From Pseudomonas fluorescens (GTDB lineage Bacteria > Pseudomonadota > Gammaproteobacteria > Pseudomonadales > Pseudomonadaceae), in NCBI RefSeq assembly GCF_902498185.1, contig NZ_CABVIX010000007.1, positions 62,001-126,000 of the forward strand: a DNA stretch of 64,000 bases. Direction: 5' to 3'. Made by a program: the position numbers and the translations under genes. Under the pieces are notes generated by a model, which was given only the letters and a program-made list of their open reading frames with translations, was not told where the DNA came from and made no database searches. Shown piece by piece: positions 37,199 through 46,616 of this stretch (position 1 is its first letter; every line of letters starts with the position of its first letter).

Positions 37199-37429
37199 AT
37201 GGCACGTAAAGAGTTTCAACGTTTCGAAGCGGTTTCGGCGATGGTTCCTGGCGAGGGCGGCTACAGCGCCGCGATCGCGGTAAAGCAACTGCACGGCGGT
37301 GGCGCGCCACACTTTCATAAAGTGCTCGCCGGGCAGGTATTCAAGACCGCGATGGCCGCCGATGACGCCGCCTGTGTCGAGCTCGCGCGCCTGCGCGATA
37401 TCAGCGAAGACGGCGAGCTGCTCTGGTGA
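37199..37429 (+). CDS. 76-residue hypothetical protein
   Basis: Begins MARKEFQRFEAVSAMVPGEGG and ends DISEDGELLW. Mixed alpha/beta, soluble, no signal peptide, no cysteines apart from one. It reads as a compact cytoplasmic domain (GGYSAAIAVKQLHGGGAPHFHKVLAGQVFKTA). I do not recognise a family with certainty. It follows the ABM gene by 32 bp and its stop overlaps the convergent flavin reductase end. Confidence 0.65.
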   Translation: MARKEFQRFEAVSAMVPGEGGYSAAIAVKQLHGGGAPHFHKVLAGQVFKTAMAADDAACVELARLRDISEDGELLW

Positions 37430-38041
37430 TCAGTCGTCGAGCCGAGGCCGAGCCATCTTGAACAGGTTGCCCAGCTCGAAATAGTCGGCCGGGCCGCCGC
37501 CGCGCAGGATGGGCTCGGCCGCTGCGGTGTCGTAGATCCCGTCCTTGAGCAGATGCTCGGCGATATGCACCGCCACCACTTCTCCCAGGATCAGCCAGCT
37601 GGGCACCGTCTCCTGGTCGGCCCGCTGCAGCTGCACGATCTGGGTCACCTTGCACTCGAACGACACCGGGCTCTCGCCCACGCGCGGCACGCCGATCACC
37701 CGAGACGGTGTTGCCGTCAGCCCGCTCAGGGCGAACTCATCGACATCGGCCGCCACTGCCGCGCAACTCTGGTTCATCTGCTCGGCTAGCGGGCGGGTTG
37801 CGAGGTTCCAGACGAACTCACCGGTCTGCTCGATATTGTTCAGGCTGTCTTTGCGCCCGACGCTGCAGAAACCGATGATTGGCGGAATATAGTTGAAAGC
37901 GTTGAAGAAGCTGTAGGGCGCCAGGTTCAGACGGCCTTCGCGGTCATGCGAAGAGATCCAGCCGATGGGGCGCGGGCCGACGATGGCGTTGAAGGGATCG
38001 TGGGGCAGGCCGTGGCCTTTGGCAGGTTCGTAGTAATACAT
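37430..38041 (-). CDS. Flavin reductase-like FMN-binding protein
   Basis: 203-residue split-barrel flavoprotein. FMN-binding family marks: DPFNAIVGPRPIGWISSHDREGRLNLAPYSFFNAFNYIPPIIGF (about 15-58, the flavin-binding loop), then NLATRPLAEQMNQS and the late ILRGGGPADYFELGNLF. Probable NAD(P)H:flavin oxidoreductase or FMN-binding partner of an oxygenase. Start ATG 38041 (MYYYEPAKGHG) is preferred; ATGs at 38062 and 38077 are in frame, and AGAGG lies just before 38062, so a start there cannot be excluded. Confidence 0.82.
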   Translation of the reverse strand: MYYYEPAKGHGLPHDPFNAIVGPRPIGWISSHDREGRLNLAPYSFFNAFNYIPPIIGFCSVGRKDSLNNIEQTGEFVWNLATRPLAEQMNQSCAAVAADVDEFALSGLTATPSRVIGVPRVGESPVSFECKVTQIVQLQRADQETVPSWLILGEVVAVHIAEHLLKDGIYDTAAAEPILRGGGPADYFELGNLFKMARPRLDD

Positions 38042-38164
38042 CGGCGCAGGCCTGGAGGCCATCCTCTGGATGAACAAGGTGCCCAGTGTGCCAAGGCTTG
38101 GCGTCGCTGGATACCATTGCGCCCCGCCGCAGCCGGGCCGAGTACCTAGGTCGAGGTGCCTGAA

Positions 38165-39295
38165 TCAATCGCGGATCATATCGATCTGATATCGCGTACT
38201 GCGTCCCCCGCCCGGCAGCCGTCGCAGGCAACCTTTTTCCAGCAAGTCCGCCAGATGGCGCGTGGCCGTGGCTTTCGAGACCTTGGCCACCGCCTGGTAT
38301 TGCGCTGCGCTGATGCCATCCTCGAACCCACGCTCGCCGCCATCGAGCAAGCGGTTGAGCACTTTACTCTGCTCAGGCGACAGTCCATCAGCACGATGGG
38401 CCTGCCAGAAGCGCGCTTTGGCCATAACCCGGCCAATCCGCGCCAGCGCCTGTTCCAGGCTGCGCAACAGCGTGCGCAAGAACCAACTCAGCCATGGCGT
38501 GATGTCGAGCCCGTCTTTCTGGCTTGCTTCGAGTACGTCGTAATAGCCTGCTCGATCCTCGAGAATGCTCGCCGACATCGTATAGAACCGGATAGCCCGC
38601 TGATCGCTCTGGGCCAGCGCAAGGTCGGTCAATGCCCGGGTGAGGCGGCCATTGCCGTCGTCGAAAGGATGCAGCGTCACAAACCAGAAGTGTGCGATGC
38701 CGGCACGAAGCAAGGGGTCCAGACGCTTGTCTTCACGGCTGTGGGCGAACCAGTGGAGGAAGTCTTCCAACTGCTCTTCCAGCCCAGCTCGGGGCGGCGC
38801 TTCGAAGTGCACCCTAGGCGTGTCCAGGCGACCGGAAACTACTTGCATCGGTGCGTCACCGCGCAGCTGACCGATGCCGATCGGCTTGGCAAGCAGTGAC
38901 CCGCTGTCGGGAAATAACCACTGATGCCAGGTAAACAGGCGGTGCGGTGTCAGCGGCTGGTCGAACTGACCAGTAGCGTCCATCAGGAGCTCTGCCAACC
39001 CTTCGCTGCGGGCGGTGGTGCCGCCGTCTTCGGTCATGCCCAGTCGACGTGCCAACGAGGACCGTACAGACCCCACATTGAGGTGTTCGCCTTCGATGGC
39101 AGATGAAGTCACGATGTTCTGCAGGAGCGTATCGAGAATATCCTGGCTTTCACTGTCACCGTCCACTGCGCCGATCATGCCCAGCAGTTGGCCCTGAGTG
39201 TGCACGCACTCGCGCATCGGGGCAGCCAATGCGTCGCCGCGCCAGGTGAAGTTGGGCCAATCAGGCTGCTGCCAGATCCAGCGGAGGTCATGCAT
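38165..39295 (-). CDS. Class II Fic protein with C-terminal winged helix
   Basis: 376-residue Fic-domain protein, predicted to transfer AMP to target proteins. The inhibitory motif (S/T)xxxE(G/N) is SSAIEG at 64-69, N-terminal to the Fic core (class II). The catalytic loop HPFDDGNGRLTR is intact at 209-220, with the N-terminal Fic_N region (WIWQQPDWPNFTWRGDAL) before it. The last 70 residues (QSKVLNRLLDGGER...YQAVAKVSKATATRHLADLLEKG) form a winged helix-turn-helix, so it can probably bind DNA. The ATG at 39295 gives the family start; the frame runs up into the palindromes. No antitoxin gene adjoins it. Confidence 0.87.
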   Translation of the reverse strand: MHDLRWIWQQPDWPNFTWRGDALAAPMRECVHTQGQLLGMIGAVDGDSESQDILDTLLQNIVTSSAIEGEHLNVGSVRSSLARRLGMTEDGGTTARSEGLAELLMDATGQFDQPLTPHRLFTWHQWLFPDSGSLLAKPIGIGQLRGDAPMQVVSGRLDTPRVHFEAPPRAGLEEQLEDFLHWFAHSREDKRLDPLLRAGIAHFWFVTLHPFDDGNGRLTRALTDLALAQSDQRAIRFYTMSASILEDRAGYYDVLEASQKDGLDITPWLSWFLRTLLRSLEQALARIGRVMAKARFWQAHRADGLSPEQSKVLNRLLDGGERGFEDGISAAQYQAVAKVSKATATRHLADLLEKGCLRRLPGGGRSTRYQIDMIRD

Positions 39296-39311
39296 GGGAG
39301 ACGTCTCGGTA

Positions 39312-39378
39312 GGTGAGCCGAATAAACGCGCTATTCGGCTCATTTGGTGAGCCGATTGTGAAAGCTAATCGGCTCACC
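39312..39378. promoter_or_regulatory. Double palindromic operator before the Fic gene
   Basis: Two palindromes built on the same half-site: TGAGCCGAAT (39314-39323) / ATTCGGCTCA (39333-39342), and GGTGAGCCGATT (39346-39357) / AATCGGCTCACC (39367-39378). Both have 9-bp spacers, and their centres are 34 bp apart. They lie 17-85 bp upstream of the Fic ATG. Inferred role: autoregulatory site for the Fic protein winged helix. Confidence 0.75.
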
Positions 39379-39395
39379 GTCTACAACCGGCTGTA

Positions 39396-40715
39396 TCAGT
39401 CAGTGGTGATCCGCGAATGCTTGCGGGTGTCTTTCATTGTCACGTATACCAGCAGCGAGCAGGCGATGCAGGCGGTGACGTACCAGTAGTAGCCAGTCTC
39501 CATGCCTGCGCTCTTGAACCACAGCGCCACGTACTCGGCGGTGCCGCCGAAGATCGACACGGTCAGGGCATACGGCAGGCCGACACCCAGGGCGCGGATT
39601 TCGGTGGGGAAGAGCTCGGCCTTGACCACGGCGTTGATCGAGGTATAGCCGCTGACGATGATCAGCGCGGCCATGATCAGGAAGAAAGCACCCCACCAGC
39701 TCTGGATGGTGTGAAGGGTGGTGAGGATGGGCACGGTGCAGAGGGTGCCCAGCACGCCGAAGGCGATGAGGATCGGGCGCCGGCCGATCTTGTCGGACAA
39801 CGCACCGATCACCGGTTGCAGGCACATGAACAGGAACAGCGTGGCGGCCGAAATGGTGGTCGAGTCGCTGATGCTCATGCCGACGGTGTTGACCAGGTAC
39901 TTCTGCATGTAGGTGGTGTAGGTGTAGAAGGCGAGGGTGCCGCCCATGGTCAGGCCGACCACGGTCATCAGCTCCTTGGGATGACGCATCAGGGTGCGCA
40001 TCAGGCTTTCCTTGGCCTTTTCCTTCTTGGTGAAGGAGGCGGTCTCTTCCATGCCGCGGCGCAGGTACAGCGCGACGACCGCGCACAGGGCACCGATCAC
40101 GAACGGCACTCGCCAGCCCCAGGCATACAGCTGCTCGGTGGTGAGGGTCTGCTGCAGAATGATCAGCACGGCCAATGCGATGAGTTGGCCTGAGATCAGC
40201 GTCACGTACTGGAAGCTCGAGAAGAAACCGCGGCGGTCCTTGCTGGCCATCTCGCTCAGGTAGGTGGCAGAGGTGCCGTACTCACCGCCGACCGACAGGC
40301 CTTGCAGCAGGCGCGCCAGCACTAGCAGGATCGGGGCGGCGACGCCGATGGTCTCGTAACCCGGCGTCAGGGCGATCACCAGCGAGCCTGCGCACATCAG
40401 CAACACCGAGGCCATCAGTGCGGCCTTGCGGCCCTTGCGGTCGGCGTACAGGCCCATCAGCCAGCCACCGATAGGACGCATGAGGAAGCCCACGGCGAAA
40501 ATGGCGGCGGTGTTGAGCAGTTGCGCGGTGGTATCGCCAGCGGGGAAGAACGCCTTGGCGAAGTACAAGGAAAATGCGGCGTAGACGTACCAGTCGTACC
40601 ATTCGACCATATTGCCGATGGAGCCGCTGAAGATCGATTTGAGGCGGCTGGAAGTGGTTTTTTCGGCGGCAGGCCCGATGGCCGCACCGGTTGGCAGGGA
40701 GGTGGCGTTATCCAT
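39396..40715 (-). CDS. kgtP: 2-oxoglutarate-type MHS permease
   Basis: 439-residue metabolite:H+ symporter with 12 hydrophobic segments. Signatures SGSIGNMVEWYDWYVYAAF (TM1), MGLYADRKGRKAALM and [19 protein letters not shown] match KgtP and PcaT. The adjacent NtrC-type two-component system resembles MifSR, known in P. aeruginosa for 2-oxoglutarate use, which supports this substrate; other dicarboxylates remain possible. ATG at 40715. A sigma-54 promoter lies 52 bp upstream. The same operon direction as mifRS but separated by an inverted repeat pair. Confidence 0.85.
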   Translation of the reverse strand: MDNATSLPTGAAIGPAAEKTTSSRLKSIFSGSIGNMVEWYDWYVYAAFSLYFAKAFFPAGDTTAQLLNTAAIFAVGFLMRPIGGWLMGLYADRKGRKAALMASVLLMCAGSLVIALTPGYETIGVAAPILLVLARLLQGLSVGGEYGTSATYLSEMASKDRRGFFSSFQYVTLISGQLIALAVLIILQQTLTTEQLYAWGWRVPFVIGALCAVVALYLRRGMEETASFTKKEKAKESLMRTLMRHPKELMTVVGLTMGGTLAFYTYTTYMQKYLVNTVGMSISDSTTISAATLFLFMCLQPVIGALSDKIGRRPILIAFGVLGTLCTVPILTTLHTIQSWWGAFFLIMAALIIVSGYTSINAVVKAELFPTEIRALGVGLPYALTVSIFGGTAEYVALWFKSAGMETGYYWYVTACIACSLLVYVTMKDTRKHSRITTD

Positions 40716-40766
40716 TGGAGGAAACCTTCTCGTTGTTTTTGTAGGGGTGGAGCGTGGAGGGGGGAG

Positions 40767-40782
40767 TGCAGGAGATGTGCCA
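40767..40782 (-). promoter_or_regulatory. Sigma-54 promoter of kgtP
   Basis: On the minus strand TGGCACATCTCCTGCA: GG and GC dinucleotides separated by exactly 10 bases, close to TGGCACG-N4-TTGCA. It is placed 52 bp before the permease ATG, next to a gene for a sigma-54 activator. Confidence 0.8.
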
Positions 40783-40805
40783 GGTTGATTTTGGGGTCGC
40801 TCCGC

Positions 40806-40909
40806 GCCCTTCGCGCGACACCAGGCCGCTCCTGCGGTTATCGCGGCGGGCCATGTATTCAGCGGCGTGCGCCGGACCTTGCAGAAACGGCCTGGTGTCG
40901 CGAAAGGGC
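40806..40909. repeat. Inverted pair of P. putida-type extragenic repeats
   Basis: Arm GCCCTTCGCGCGACACCAGG CCG (40806-40828) and its near-perfect inverse (40888-40909), separated by about 59 bp. The arm is the GGCCTnGTGTCGCGAAAGGGC sequence common between P. putida genes. The pair sits just upstream of the sigma-54 promoter, in the space where the activator should bind. Confidence 0.75.
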
Positions 40910-40997
40910 CGCAAGGCAGTCCCAAAACCCCGCCGCCCATGAATCCGAAATAAGCGGCTTTCCGCTCATCCAGCCCCTGCGATAAGCAAGAAACCGC

Positions 40998-42329
40998 CTA
41001 TTCCCGCCCCAGATAGTCATCCCGCACTACCCCATGCCGCTGCATCTTTTCATTCAGCGTACGCCGCGGCAGCTGCAGTGAGTGCATCACCGCCTTGATC
41101 TCCCCCTTGTGCTGGCGCAGCGCCGCCCGCAGGCACTGCGCCTCGAACGCTTCCATCTGCTGCGCCAGCGACTGGTCCCCGGCACCCTCTTCCCCCGGCG
41201 AATCAAGCCCGAGAACATGACGCTCGGCCGCATTCGCCAGCTCGCGTACATTTCCCGGCCAGTCATGCCCGAGCATCTGCGCCAATTGCGCACTGCCCAG
41301 CGGCGGCGGGGTCCTGCCGAGGCGCTCGGCGGCGTCGCGGGCAAAATATTCGAACAGCAGGGGAATGTCCTCGCGCCGTTCACGCAACGGAGCCAGCCGC
41401 AGTTCGGCGACGTTCAGGCGGTAGGCCAGGTCTTCTCGAAAGCGCCCGGCACGGGCTTCTTCAAGCAGGTCGGGCTTGGTCGCGGCGACGATGCGCAGAT
41501 CGACCGCGATGCTCTGGTTGGCGCCCAGGCGTTCAAGCTTGTGCTCCTGGATCACCCGCAGCAGCTTGGCCTGCTGGGCGAGCGGCATGCTTTCGATCTC
41601 GTCGAGAAACACGGTGCCGCCATTGGCATATTCCAGCTTGCCGATGCGCTTGCCCTGGGCGCCCGTGAAGGCGCCGCTCTCGTGCCCGAACAACTCGGCC
41701 TCGAACAGCGCTTCCGGAATCGCCGCGCAGTTCAGCGCGACAAATGGCTTGCCCGCCCGCGGCCCGTAGTCATGCAGGCAACGCGCCACACGCTCCTTGC
41801 CGCTGCCGGTCTCACCGCGAATCAGCACGTTGACCGGCAGGCCGGCCAGCTCCAGGACCTGCCGCCGCAGTTGGACCAGGCCTTGCGACATGCCCAGGAG
41901 GGTTCCCTCGAGCCGCGCCTTGAAGTCAGCCTGCTCGTGCAGGCGGCGGTTCTCGAGCACCAGCTGGCGCTTTTCCAGGGCGCGGCGCAGGCTACCGAGC
42001 AGGCTCTGGGGGCTGAAGGGCTTTTCCAGAAAGTCATAGGCACCGTTGCGCATGGCTTCAACCGCCATGGGGACGTCGCCGTGACCCGTCAGCAGGATTA
42101 CTGGCAAGTCTGGATCGCTGGCCTGCAAGTGTTCGAGCAGCTGCAGGCCATCCATGCCAGGCATGCGCACGTCGCTGATGATGACCCCGGGAAAATGCGG
42201 GGGCAATCGCGCCAGGCATTCATCGGCACGGCTGAACAGCTGCACGCTGAAGCCGGACAGGCTCAGCCATTGCTCCACGGCCGTGCGGATACTGGCTTCA
42301 TCGTCGACGACGATCACTGAATTCAACAT
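40998..42329 (-). CDS. mifR: NtrC-family response regulator, MifR/DctD-like
   Basis: 443-residue sigma-54 activator. Receiver domain 1-120 with phospho-acceptor Asp53 (VIISDVRMPGMDG) and Lys103; AAA+ domain with Walker A GETGSGKE (172-179) and the sigma-54 contact loop GAFTGA (219-224); C-terminal Fis-type HTH (LRAALRQHKGEIKAVMHSLQLPRRTLNEKMQRHG). It should activate the neighbouring kgtP promoter. Its ATG overlaps the sensor kinase stop by 7 bp. MifR assignment rests on the kgtP neighbour and gene order; DctD-like is the safe family name. Confidence 0.9.
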   Translation of the reverse strand: MLNSVIVVDDEASIRTAVEQWLSLSGFSVQLFSRADECLARLPPHFPGVIISDVRMPGMDGLQLLEHLQASDPDLPVILLTGHGDVPMAVEAMRNGAYDFLEKPFSPQSLLGSLRRALEKRQLVLENRRLHEQADFKARLEGTLLGMSQGLVQLRRQVLELAGLPVNVLIRGETGSGKERVARCLHDYGPRAGKPFVALNCAAIPEALFEAELFGHESGAFTGAQGKRIGKLEYANGGTVFLDEIESMPLAQQAKLLRVIQEHKLERLGANQSIAVDLRIVAATKPDLLEEARAGRFREDLAYRLNVAELRLAPLRERREDIPLLFEYFARDAAERLGRTPPPLGSAQLAQMLGHDWPGNVRELANAAERHVLGLDSPGEEGAGDQSLAQQMEAFEAQCLRAALRQHKGEIKAVMHSLQLPRRTLNEKMQRHGVVRDDYLGRE

Positions 42330-44080
42330 ACAGACTCCAGGTCGCAGGGCAGGGCAAGACTCAGGCGTGCACCGCCAGGCAGGTTCTCGGCGTACAGTGT
42401 GCCCCCGGCTTCATGAACAATGCCGTAGGAAATCGCCAAGCCCAGCCCCAGGCCTTCGCCCACCGGCTTGGTGGTGAAGAAGGGGTCGAAGATCTTCGCA
42501 AGATCAGCCTCCTGGATGCCACCGCCGCTGTCCAGCACGCTCAGTCGCCATTGCCCGGGCTCAGTTTCGATTCGGATTTCGAGGCGCTTGTAGCGTTTGT
42601 CGGCCATGGCGTCGAGGGCATTGTGCAGCAGGTTGATCAGCACCTGCTCCAGGCGGATCGCGTCGCCTCGCACCCACGCGGGGCGGGCCAGGTAGAGGGC
42701 GACATCCACTCGCTCGTCGCGAATGCGTGCGTCCAGCAGATGCAGCGCCTGGTCGACAACGGTAGCCAGGTCCAGGCGTTCGCGCAGCCCACCAGGGCTT
42801 TTGCGTGCGAACGTCTTCAGATGCCCGGTGAGCGCAGCCATGCGCGTAAGCATCTGCTCGAGCGGCTCCAATGCCTGGCGCGCTTCTGCCACACGGCCGC
42901 TGTCGAGCAGCAAGCCCAAGGTAGCCAGTTGCATGCGCTGGGTGGTCAGTGGTTGGTTGAGCTCATGGGCAAGAGCGGCGGACATCTGGCCGAGTGCCGC
43001 CAGCTTCGCCGACTGCACCAGGCCCTCCTGGGCAGTCCGCAGCTCGCGGGTTCGGGCTTCGACCAGGCGTTCGAGCTCGTCTCGACTGCGCTGCCGCAAC
43101 CGAGCAAGGCGCAGGCGCTGGCTGATGAACAGCAGGGCGAAGACCAGGCTCAGCCAGATGGCCGCCGCGGTCAGCGCGGCATTGCGGCCGTCCTCGCTGA
43201 CCTGAGGCTTGCGCAGCAGGTGCAGGGTCCAGCCATCGGTCGGCAGCGCCACGCTTTCCCAGAGGTATTCAGTGCTGCCTTCGGGGCCTTGCACGCGGCT
43301 GAGGCGGCTGTTGCCATCGAACTGGTTGAGCACCTGGTGCTTCAGCGCCACCAACGGTTGTCTGTCGTACTGGCGGGTGGCGGCGAGCTCGGCGTGGTCG
43401 GCGTCAGTCAAGGGATGCAGCTCGCGGTAGCGCCAGCCTTCCTGGTTGGCGATGAAAATGATGCCGCGGGCGTCACTCACCATCAGCACATCGCTGCCCT
43501 GGCGCCATTCGCGCTCAAGCTCGGGAAACTCCAGCTTGACCACCATCGCGCCGAGGAAACGGCCCTGTGCATCGTTGACCGCGCTCGACAGGAAATAACC
43601 CGGCACCCCACTGGTCACGCCCACCGCGTAAAAGCGCCCGGTGCCCTGGGTGCGGGTCTGCTGGAAGTAGGGCCGGAAGCCATAGTTGGAGCCCACATAG
43701 CTGGTCGGCAGACGCCAGTTGCTGGCCGCTATGGCAAGGCCGGTGTGGTCCAGCAGTTCCAGGGTCGAGGAGTTGGCCGCGCCGTTGATGCGTTCGAGCT
43801 TGTGGTTGAGCGCGCTCTGCAGCTGGGGAGTGACCGGGCCGCCAAGGGCGGTGATCAACTCGGGGTCCAGTGCCAGCACCGCGGGCAGCGCGCGGTAGCG
43901 GTCGATCAAGGTGTGCAGCGAGTTGGCGTACAGGCCGAGTTGCTGCCTGGCGCGCTGTGCGTCGGTGATCATCGACTCGCGCTTGGCCTGGTGCATGGCC
44001 CAGCTGGCACTGAGCACGGTGCCGATCGAAATCACCAGGACGATCAGCCCCAGGCGCAGGGCGCGAATGGAAAACGACAT
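42323..44080 (-). CDS. mifS: Sensor histidine kinase, MifS/DctB-like
   Basis: 585-residue membrane kinase. TM1 about 8-28, a periplasmic double PDC/dCache sensor (30-295, with [31 protein letters not shown] typical of DctB sensors), TM2 about 300-320, a coiled linker, the H-box with His372 in [13 protein letters not shown], and an HATPase with N ([12 protein letters not shown]), G1 (LDSGGGI) and G2 ([13 protein letters not shown]) boxes. It should phosphorylate the downstream regulator in response to an external C4/C5 dicarboxylate. bglX lies 60 bp upstream on the same strand. Confidence 0.9.
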   Translation of the reverse strand: MSFSIRALRLGLIVLVISIGTVLSASWAMHQAKRESMITDAQRARQQLGLYANSLHTLIDRYRALPAVLALDPELITALGGPVTPQLQSALNHKLERINGAANSSTLELLDHTGLAIAASNWRLPTSYVGSNYGFRPYFQQTRTQGTGRFYAVGVTSGVPGYFLSSAVNDAQGRFLGAMVVKLEFPELEREWRQGSDVLMVSDARGIIFIANQEGWRYRELHPLTDADHAELAATRQYDRQPLVALKHQVLNQFDGNSRLSRVQGPEGSTEYLWESVALPTDGWTLHLLRKPQVSEDGRNAALTAAAIWLSLVFALLFISQRLRLARLRQRSRDELERLVEARTRELRTAQEGLVQSAKLAALGQMSAALAHELNQPLTTQRMQLATLGLLLDSGRVAEARQALEPLEQMLTRMAALTGHLKTFARKSPGGLRERLDLATVVDQALHLLDARIRDERVDVALYLARPAWVRGDAIRLEQVLINLLHNALDAMADKRYKRLEIRIETEPGQWRLSVLDSGGGIQEADLAKIFDPFFTTKPVGEGLGLGLAISYGIVHEAGGTLYAENLPGGARLSLALPCDLESVC

Positions 44081-44140
44081 GGTGCGGATCCTGAGCGTCG
44101 CCGCGCCGCCCCGTTGCGGGAGCAGCGCTGGCCATGGAAT

Positions 44141-46432
44141 CTACAGCAGCTCGAAACTCTGCTGCTGCACGGTCTGGGAGTCCAGGCCCACCTGCACCTT
44201 GAACTGGCCGGGCTCGGCAGCCCATTGCAGCTGGCCGTTGTAGAACTTGAGGTCATCCTCGCTGATCCTGAAGGTCACGGTGCGGGTCTCACCGGCCTTG
44301 AGCATCAGTTTCTGGAAACCCTTGAGCTCTTTGACCGGTCGGCTTGCCGAGGCGGTCACGTCCTGCAGGTACAGCTGCACCACGGTCTCACCGGCACGCT
44401 TGCTGGTGTTTTTCACCGTGACCTGCGCCTGCACTGTGTCGCCTCGCTCGATGGCAGTCTTGGAAAGGGTCAGGTCCGTCAGGCTGAAATCGCTGTAGCT
44501 CAAGCCATAGCCGAACGGGTAGAGCGGGCCATTGGGCTCCTCGAAGTACTGCGAGGTGTAGTTGCCCGGCTTGCCCGGGGTGAACGGGCGACCGATGCTC
44601 AGGTGGTTGTAGTACATCGGGATCTGCCCGGCCGAGCGTGGGAACGTGATCGCCAGCTTGCCCGAGGGGTTGTAGTCGCCGAACAGCACGTCGGCGATGG
44701 CATTGCCGCCTTCGGTGCCACTGAACCAGGTCTCCAGGATGGCGTCCGCCTGCTCGCGCTCCCAGGCCAACGACAACGGACGGCCATTCATCAGCACCAG
44801 CACCAGCGGCTTGCCGGTGGCCTTAAGCGCCTTGATCAGCTCGCGCTGGCTGGCGGGAATTTCCAGGGTGGTACGGCTCGACGACTCGTGGGACATGCCG
44901 CGCGACTCGCCGACCACTGCCACGACGACATCGGACTGCTTCGCTGCCTTGACCGCTTCGTCGATCATCACCGCGGCAGGACGTGCATCGTCGATGATCT
45001 CGGGGGCGTCGAAGTTGAGGAAGTTGAGGTAGTCGACAATGGCCTTGTCATGGGTGACGTTGGCGCCCTTGGCGTAGATCAGCTTGCCTTGCTCGCCAAT
45101 CGCGCGGCGCATGCCTTCGCGCACGGTGATCGAATGCTGCGGCCGGCCAGCGGCGGCCCAGCTGCCCATCATGTCGATAGGCGCGTCCGCCAGCGGGCCG
45201 ACCAGGGCAACGGTAGCGTTCTTGCGCAGCGGCAAGGCCTGGTTGCGGTTTTCGAGCAGCACCAGACTGCGGCGCGCCACGTCGCGGGCTGCCTCGCGGT
45301 GCAGGCGCTGGTCGGCGTAGGTGTCCTTGGGGTCGTCCTCGGCCTTGCCGATACGCCTGTACGGGTCTTCGAACAGGCCCATGTCGTACTTGGCGCCGAG
45401 CACCTCGCGCACGGCATTGTCCAGCTCGGCCTGGCTGACTTCGCCAGACTTGAGCAGGCCTGGCAGCTCTTCGCCGTACAGCGAATCGTTCATGCTCATG
45501 TCGATGCCGGCCTTGATCGCCAGCTTGGCGGCCTCGCGGCCGTCACGGGCGACGCCGTGGCGGATCAGTTCCTGGATCGCGCCATGGTCGCTGATGGTCA
45601 CGCCCTTGAAGCCCCAGTCCTTGCGCAGCAGGTCGTGCATCAGCCAGGTATTGGACGTGGCCGGCACGCCGTTGATCGAGTTGAGCGCCACCATCACGCC
45701 GCCTGCGCCAGCGTCGATACCCGCGCGGTAGGGCGGCAGGTAGTCGTTGTACATCTTCGGTCCGCTCATATCGACCGTGTTGTAGTCACGTCCGCCTTCC
45801 ACCGCACCGTACAAGGCGAAGTGCTTGACGATGGCCATGATGCTGTCGGCATTGGCCGGGCGCGTGCCCTGGAACGACTCGACCATCACCCTGGAGATAC
45901 GCGAGGTCAGGTAGGTGTCTTCGCCAAAACCTTCGCTGGTACGACCCCAGCGCGGGTCACGGGCGATGTCGACCATGGGCGCGAAGGTCATGTCGATGCT
46001 GTCGGCGGCGGCTTCGATGGCGGAGGTGCGGCCGACCTTGGCGATGGCGTCCATGTCCCAGCTGGAGGCCAGGCCCAGGCTGATCGGGAAGATGGTACGG
46101 TGCCCGTGGATCACGTCGTAGGCGAAGAACATCGGGATTTTCAGCCGGCTGCGCTGGGCAGCGTCCTGCATCGGCCGGTTCTCGTCGCGGGTGATCGAAT
46201 TGAACGTGCCACCGATGCGGCCCGCGGCGATTTCCTTGCGGATCATCTCGCGGGGCATTTCCGGGCCTATGCTGATCAGGCGCAACTGGCCGATCTTCTC
46301 ATCGATGGTCATCTCGGTGAGCAGATGATCGATGAACGCCTGTTTGTCTTGCAGGGGCGGGGCGGAAGGGGCGGCCATGGCCGTCTGACTGGCCAGGCCG
46401 ATGACGAGGCCCAGCAAACACAGTTTGTTCAT
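44141..46432 (-). CDS. bglX: Periplasmic beta-glucosidase, GH3
   Basis: 763-residue glycoside hydrolase family 3 enzyme, near the length of E. coli BglX. A Sec signal peptide (MNKLCLLGLVIGLASQTAMA, cut before APSAPPL) sends it to the periplasm. The GH3 N-terminal barrel contains KHFALYGAVEGGRDYN and the nucleophile region FKGVTISDHGAI; the C-terminal sandwich has SDVVVAVVGESRGMSHESSSR, and an Fn3-like domain ends the chain (VQAQVTVKNTSKRAGETVVQLY). ATG 46432 begins the signal peptide. Hydrolyses beta-glucosides; natural substrate here unknown. Confidence 0.93.
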   Translation of the reverse strand: MNKLCLLGLVIGLASQTAMAAPSAPPLQDKQAFIDHLLTEMTIDEKIGQLRLISIGPEMPREMIRKEIAAGRIGGTFNSITRDENRPMQDAAQRSRLKIPMFFAYDVIHGHRTIFPISLGLASSWDMDAIAKVGRTSAIEAAADSIDMTFAPMVDIARDPRWGRTSEGFGEDTYLTSRISRVMVESFQGTRPANADSIMAIVKHFALYGAVEGGRDYNTVDMSGPKMYNDYLPPYRAGIDAGAGGVMVALNSINGVPATSNTWLMHDLLRKDWGFKGVTISDHGAIQELIRHGVARDGREAAKLAIKAGIDMSMNDSLYGEELPGLLKSGEVSQAELDNAVREVLGAKYDMGLFEDPYRRIGKAEDDPKDTYADQRLHREAARDVARRSLVLLENRNQALPLRKNATVALVGPLADAPIDMMGSWAAAGRPQHSITVREGMRRAIGEQGKLIYAKGANVTHDKAIVDYLNFLNFDAPEIIDDARPAAVMIDEAVKAAKQSDVVVAVVGESRGMSHESSSRTTLEIPASQRELIKALKATGKPLVLVLMNGRPLSLAWEREQADAILETWFSGTEGGNAIADVLFGDYNPSGKLAITFPRSAGQIPMYYNHLSIGRPFTPGKPGNYTSQYFEEPNGPLYPFGYGLSYSDFSLTDLTLSKTAIERGDTVQAQVTVKNTSKRAGETVVQLYLQDVTASASRPVKELKGFQKLMLKAGETRTVTFRISEDDLKFYNGQLQWAAEPGQFKVQVGLDSQTVQQQSFELL

Positions 46433-46616
46433 GGATTCTTTTCTCTGGGGCCTGGTCGTATCCACAGGGACACGCGCAGACCGAAGCAGGTAGGCGATTG
46501 GAATTATAAATTTGGCTGGGGCATCTTTTAGCTGATACGGCGTGGCCTATCCAGCGGCTGCGGCGGATTATGCCTCATATACGCGTTTGCGATCAGAACC
46601 AGGGAGTATGCAGAAC

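Noticed and set aside
42413..46531. 1372-codon open frame on + across mifS and bglX
   Set aside because: Antisense to two well-identified genes and low-complexity in character.
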